Part shown: positions 61,434 to 64,000 of the stretch, one piece after another
Numbering within the stretch: position 1 is the stretch's first letter
How the letters are laid out: each line of letters begins with the position of its first letter
NCBI GenBank assembly: GCA_003021685.1
Contig: PXRO01000008.1
Span: 1-64,000, forward strand
Origin: Halobacteriales archaeon QS_4_62_28
GTDB lineage: Archaea > Halobacteriota > Halobacteria > Halobacteriales > Haloarculaceae
DNA: 64,000 nt
Reading direction: 5' to 3'
The notes under the pieces: model-generated
What the model was told of the DNA's origin: nothing
The model's database searches: none
The model's input: only the letters and a program-made list of their open reading frames with translations
Program-made: the position numbers and the translations under genes

Positions 61434-61991
61434 ATGAGCGAGCGTACCGACGACCTGACCCGCGATAGTGAGGCAAAGGAGAGCGTCGATGTCGGTGACC
61501 TCGCTGTCGACGACCGAATCGACGACACCGCGACGGAGTTCTCGACGGACGTCACTGACTTTGGCAGCGACCGGACGACCGATACCGAGCGAACGGCCAC
61601 GACGGAGACCGATGCCGGGGTAACCGGTCGGATGAGGGGCCGCGTCGACGACGCGTTCTCGCTGTCGTCGTTCGCGCTCAACGCCATTGGGGCACTCGTC
61701 GGGACGTTCGTCATCGGTGGCGCTGTTCCGCTCGGTCCGTTCAGTGGTATCGTCGGCGTGTTCCTCGCCCTGTTTGCCATCAGTCTGGTGTCGCGTGACT
61801 CTCGCTACGTCGAGGCGGGACTCTCCGGGGTACTTAGTGGTGTCCTGACGACCCTGCTGACGACGATCACGCTGTCGGTCGTTTCCGGCGGTCTCCTGCC
61901 TGTTGCCGGTGGGGTCGCCGGTGGTCTCGTGGCGGTACTGGCCCACTATGCCGGTCGGGACCTCCAGGACGGACTGACCCGGGACCTCTAG
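61434..61991 (+). CDS. Membrane protein with acidic N-terminal tail
   Basis: Protein of 185 aa. The first 75 residues are charged and Thr/Asp-rich, probably cytoplasmic; four hydrophobic helices follow (about 80-180), rich in Gly and Leu (GALVGTFVIGGAVPLGPFSG, VLSGVLTTLLTTITLSVVSG). Resembles DUF456-like haloarchaeal membrane proteins. Convergent with the ArsR-like gene, sharing four bases. Confidence 0.72.
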   Translation: MSERTDDLTRDSEAKESVDVGDLAVDDRIDDTATEFSTDVTDFGSDRTTDTERTATTETDAGVTGRMRGRVDDAFSLSSFALNAIGALVGTFVIGGAVPLGPFSGIVGVFLALFAISLVSRDSRYVEAGLSGVLSGVLTTLLTTITLSVVSGGLLPVAGGVAGGLVAVLAHYAGRDLQDGLTRDL

Positions 61992-62644
61992 TCCCGCAGT
62001 TGCCAGTCGTCACCGTCGCGCTCGACGATCCCCTCGCCGGCGAGATACGCCAGCGCGTCTTCGATCATCTCCGGTGGAGCCTCGACTTCGACGCTGAGTC
62101 GCCGGGTCGTCGTGACGCCGCTGGCGAGTGCACTGACGATTTCGGCGTACAGCCGGCCGTCGTCGCGGCCGTCCTCGACGGCTTCGCTGATCCGTTCACG
62201 AACCTCGGTCACCTGTCCCTGGACCCAGCGCTGTGCGAGTGAGAGTTCGTTCTCCAGTTGTTCGAGGCGCTGCAGGTCGTTAACGAGGTCCTGCAAGTCG
62301 CCGCCGCCGTTGCCACCGACATCGATAGTCAGGTGGCGACAGGAGCCGATATCGAAGCCTCGACGGGCCGGATAGGCGCTTTTCGTGCCGAACTCGTAGG
62401 GCGAGACCCTGACTTCGAGTCGAAGGTTCCGTGCAATCGAGAAGTACTTGCGCCGCTGGTCGTCGGTCCGGCTTTCGATGAGACCAGCGGATTCGAGTTT
62501 CCCGAGGTGGTCGATGACTGCCTTCGGGCTGACGCCGATGTACTCACTGATCTCGGTTACGTAACACGGTTTGTGCGCCAACAAGCGAAGAATACGTCGA
62601 CGGTTGGCGTTTCCGAGAAGGTCAAGCAGCTCGGCGGAGTCCAT
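61988..62644 (-). CDS. ArsR-family winged-helix transcriptional regulator
   Basis: Protein of 218 aa. The N-terminal winged helix (about residues 5-75) reads ELLDLLGNANRRRILRLLAHKPCYVTEISEYIGVSPKAVIDHLGKL, typical of haloarchaeal ArsR regulators. The C-terminal 140 residues include a coiled-coil-like helix (LQDLVNDLQRLEQLENELSLAQRW) and a second small winged-helix-like part (PEMIEDALAYLAGEGIVERD). Its ligand and targets are not evident. Confidence 0.88.
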   Translation of the reverse strand: MDSAELLDLLGNANRRRILRLLAHKPCYVTEISEYIGVSPKAVIDHLGKLESAGLIESRTDDQRRKYFSIARNLRLEVRVSPYEFGTKSAYPARRGFDIGSCRHLTIDVGGNGGGDLQDLVNDLQRLEQLENELSLAQRWVQGQVTEVRERISEAVEDGRDDGRLYAEIVSALASGVTTTRRLSVEVEAPPEMIEDALAYLAGEGIVERDGDDWQLRD

Positions 62645-62690
62645 TCACCTCTGGCTATGGAGCCACGGCAGAAAAGCATGTCTCCTCGCC

Positions 62691-62732
62691 CGCTGGCGAT
62701 CACCCGCTGACGATCACCCGCTGACGATCCAC
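62691..62732. repeat. 14-bp tandem repeat (three units) over the 3' end of the repeat-protein gene
   Basis: Units cgctggcgatcacc (62691-62704), cgctgacgatcacc (62705-62718) and cgctgacgatccac (62719-62732) run in tandem. The stop codon of the gene at 62714-63793 lies in the middle unit. Because 14 is not a multiple of three, copy number changes would alter the C-terminus. Confidence 0.8.
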
Positions 62733-63793
62733 ATTGCCCCGTTGTTGGACGGGGAAGGCAGTTCCTCGTCGGACGGCTCAGATGTCTCTCCGTCGGCTGT
62801 GCCAGGAGAAGTGGTCTCGGTTTCGGTATACGTTACCGAATTTTCGGTATCCCCATCTCCGGGGCCTTCGCTCGTCTCGTTGGTCGATTCCGACTCGTTG
62901 GTCGACTCCGACTCGCTGGTCGGCGGTCCAGTCGTATTGTTGCTGGCCTCGCCAACCCCGGTCGTGTTGTTGCCGGCCTCGCTACCCTCCGTCGGCGGTC
63001 CAGTTGTATTGTTGCCGGCCTCGCTACCCTCGGTTGGTGGTCCAGTCGTGTTGTTGCCGGCCTCGCTAACCTCGGTCGTATTGTTGCCGGCCTCACCGAC
63101 CTCCGTCGCCGGTTCAGTCGTATTGTTGCCAGCCTCACCGACCTCCGTCGCCGGTTCAGTCGTACCGTTGCCGACCTCACCAGTGTCTGTCGGCGGCCCG
63201 TCTCCGTTTCCCACTTCTGTCGGTTGGTCCCGTTCCGTCGGCGGACCCGCTTTCCCGGTCGTCACACCGTTTGCGACGCCGGGGACGCCGGGTGCTGTGA
63301 TGTTCTGGGCCAGTTCTCGAAGGTTCTCGATGGATGCCACATCAACGCCGGCCTGCTGGGCCGCCGATGTCGTGTCGTTGATGCTGCCCTGTAGTGCGTT
63401 GATCCGGCCCGCTATCTGGCTCGTCTGAGCGATGTACACCGGTTCCGGAATCTCACCGTTCTCGTATCGTTGCTGGAGTGTCCGGTTACGCTCACGGAGT
63501 CGTTCGGTCTGCCGTTCGAGGCGTGCTGTTCTGTCTGTCGCCAACTGGGCTCGCTCGGATTCGTTCGCCTGTTCGAATCCGGCCTTCCACATCCCCGATT
63601 CCACCGTATCGCTCGTCTCGGCGGCATTCGCCTGCATGAAAGCAGTCAGTTGGGTCCCCATCTCGGTCTCTGTTTCGTTCTCGTCGGTCCGGTTTGTTTG
63701 CTGGGCGCTGTCTCCCCCCGCGACCGGTAGCGTCACGATGCCGAGTGCAACAGCTGCGAGAACGACAACGACCGTCGCCTGCCGACTGTTCAT
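62714..63793 (-). CDS. Secreted sequon-rich repeat protein
   Basis: Exported protein of 359 aa. A signal peptide (ATVVVVLAAVALGIVTLPVAGG) is followed by a helical segment (residues about 40-170; ERAQLATDRTARLERQTERL) and a long low-complexity region of repeated 9-14-residue units such as EAGNNTTGPPTEGS, each with an N-glycosylation sequon (NNTT). There is no membrane anchor or PGF-CTERM tail; it ends abruptly NNGAMWIVSG within a tandem repeat, so the C-terminus may be altered. Function unknown; a glycosylated surface or matrix protein is likely. Confidence 0.75.
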   Translation of the reverse strand: MNSRQATVVVVLAAVALGIVTLPVAGGDSAQQTNRTDENETETEMGTQLTAFMQANAAETSDTVESGMWKAGFEQANESERAQLATDRTARLERQTERLRERNRTLQQRYENGEIPEPVYIAQTSQIAGRINALQGSINDTTSAAQQAGVDVASIENLRELAQNITAPGVPGVANGVTTGKAGPPTERDQPTEVGNGDGPPTDTGEVGNGTTEPATEVGEAGNNTTEPATEVGEAGNNTTEVSEAGNNTTGPPTEGSEAGNNTTGPPTEGSEAGNNTTGVGEASNNTTGPPTSESESTNESESTNETSEGPGDGDTENSVTYTETETTSPGTADGETSEPSDEELPSPSNNGAMWIVSG

Positions 63794-63940
63794 ACTTGTC
63801 TCTTCGTCCTCGGCACACCATAAAAAACAGCACTCACTGTTCGCACTGTTCAGCGCGCTCGGACGGTTATTATAAACAGTTTAGGCTCTGTTGATGTCGA
63901 ATTAAAATCGATAAGAGTGTTCAAAGGCATCTCTACTGCG

Positions 63941-64000
63941 ATGGATCCGGATGCCCGACCAATGCGTTCGGGCGAGTATCACTGTAGTGACTGTTGTAGG
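63941..64000 (+). CDS. Start of a gene, possibly zinc-ribbon (partial, runs off right edge)
   Basis: An ATG at 63941 opens a frame of 20 codons to the edge: MDPDARPMRSGEYHCSDCCR, containing Cys-x2-Cys as in a zinc knuckle. A TATA-like ttaaaatc at 63903 is about 35 bases upstream. Too short for a firm call. Confidence 0.4.
   Translation, partial: MDPDARPMRSGEYHCSDCCR

Overview
The window is a piece of a haloarchaeal (class Halobacteria) chromosome. The evidence is a high-GC, Asp/Glu-rich proteome; many genes whose ATG lies about 25-28 bases after a TATA element (leaderless transcripts); class I HMG-CoA reductase; GatD; a MoaD/SAMP-like protein ending in Gly-Gly; a PGF-CTERM surface protein; a HalX response regulator; COG1361 surface proteins; and a NurA/HerA pair. 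The genus cannot be fixed from this sequence; the GH5 enzyme and sugar-acid genes suggest a saccharolytic lineage.

Layout. 1-8.2 kb: a catabolic island with an RbsC/FrcA-type ABC importer, a cyclase-family hydrolase, an SDR, a PdxA2-type dehydrogenase, a DUF1537 acid-sugar kinase, an enolase-superfamily dehydratase and an IclR regulator. It reads as four-carbon (and perhaps longer) sugar-acid catabolism. 8.3-9.56 kb: a gene-free accessory scar with an AT-rich stretch, a decayed orphan CRISPR array and two broken gene ends. 9.56-12.6 kb: a Tat-exported GH5 glycosidase with a ricin-type lectin domain, and a flavin disulfide oxidoreductase. 12.7-18.3 kb: an MMPL/RND exporter and COG1361 partner, divergent from a TetR regulator with three matching operator-like sites. 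18.4-21.6 kb: response regulator, NAD kinase and KaiC-like ATPase. 21.7-23.7 kb: a two-gene nucleotidyltransferase/winged-helix module resembling an AbiE-type toxin-antitoxin system, with a perfect 11-bp inverted repeat around its promoter.

24-42.6 kb is mostly housekeeping: DUF63, deoC, a tRNA methylthiotransferase, a COG1361-ABC-FtsX operon, a CDF transporter, HIT, Nudix, methionine aminopeptidase, an Ntn asparaginase, isocitrate dehydrogenase, CPBP protease, hmgA and phoD. 42.9-46.4 kb is the nadA-nadB-nadC operon for de novo NAD synthesis, with an inverted repeat upstream. 46.8-51.1 kb: a PGF-CTERM surface protein, a PH-like protein, gpmI and a small DUF protein. 51.3-55.8 kb carries nurA and herA (DNA-end processing). 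55.8-62.6 kb holds UspA, a nucleoside phosphorylase, an HPP-USP fusion, the MoaD/SAMP-like protein, GNAT, gatD and an ArsR-like regulator. 62.7-63.8 kb encodes a secreted, sequon-rich repeat protein.

The main unexplained structures are a family of 75-85-bp palindromic elements at intergenic sites between 51 and 60 kb, one of which ends in the probable herA TATA box; a 29-nt motif present in the same reading frame inside nadB and the PH-like gene; the orphan CRISPR scar; and the nucleotidyltransferase/winged-helix module. No rRNA, tRNA or complete insertion sequence was recognised.
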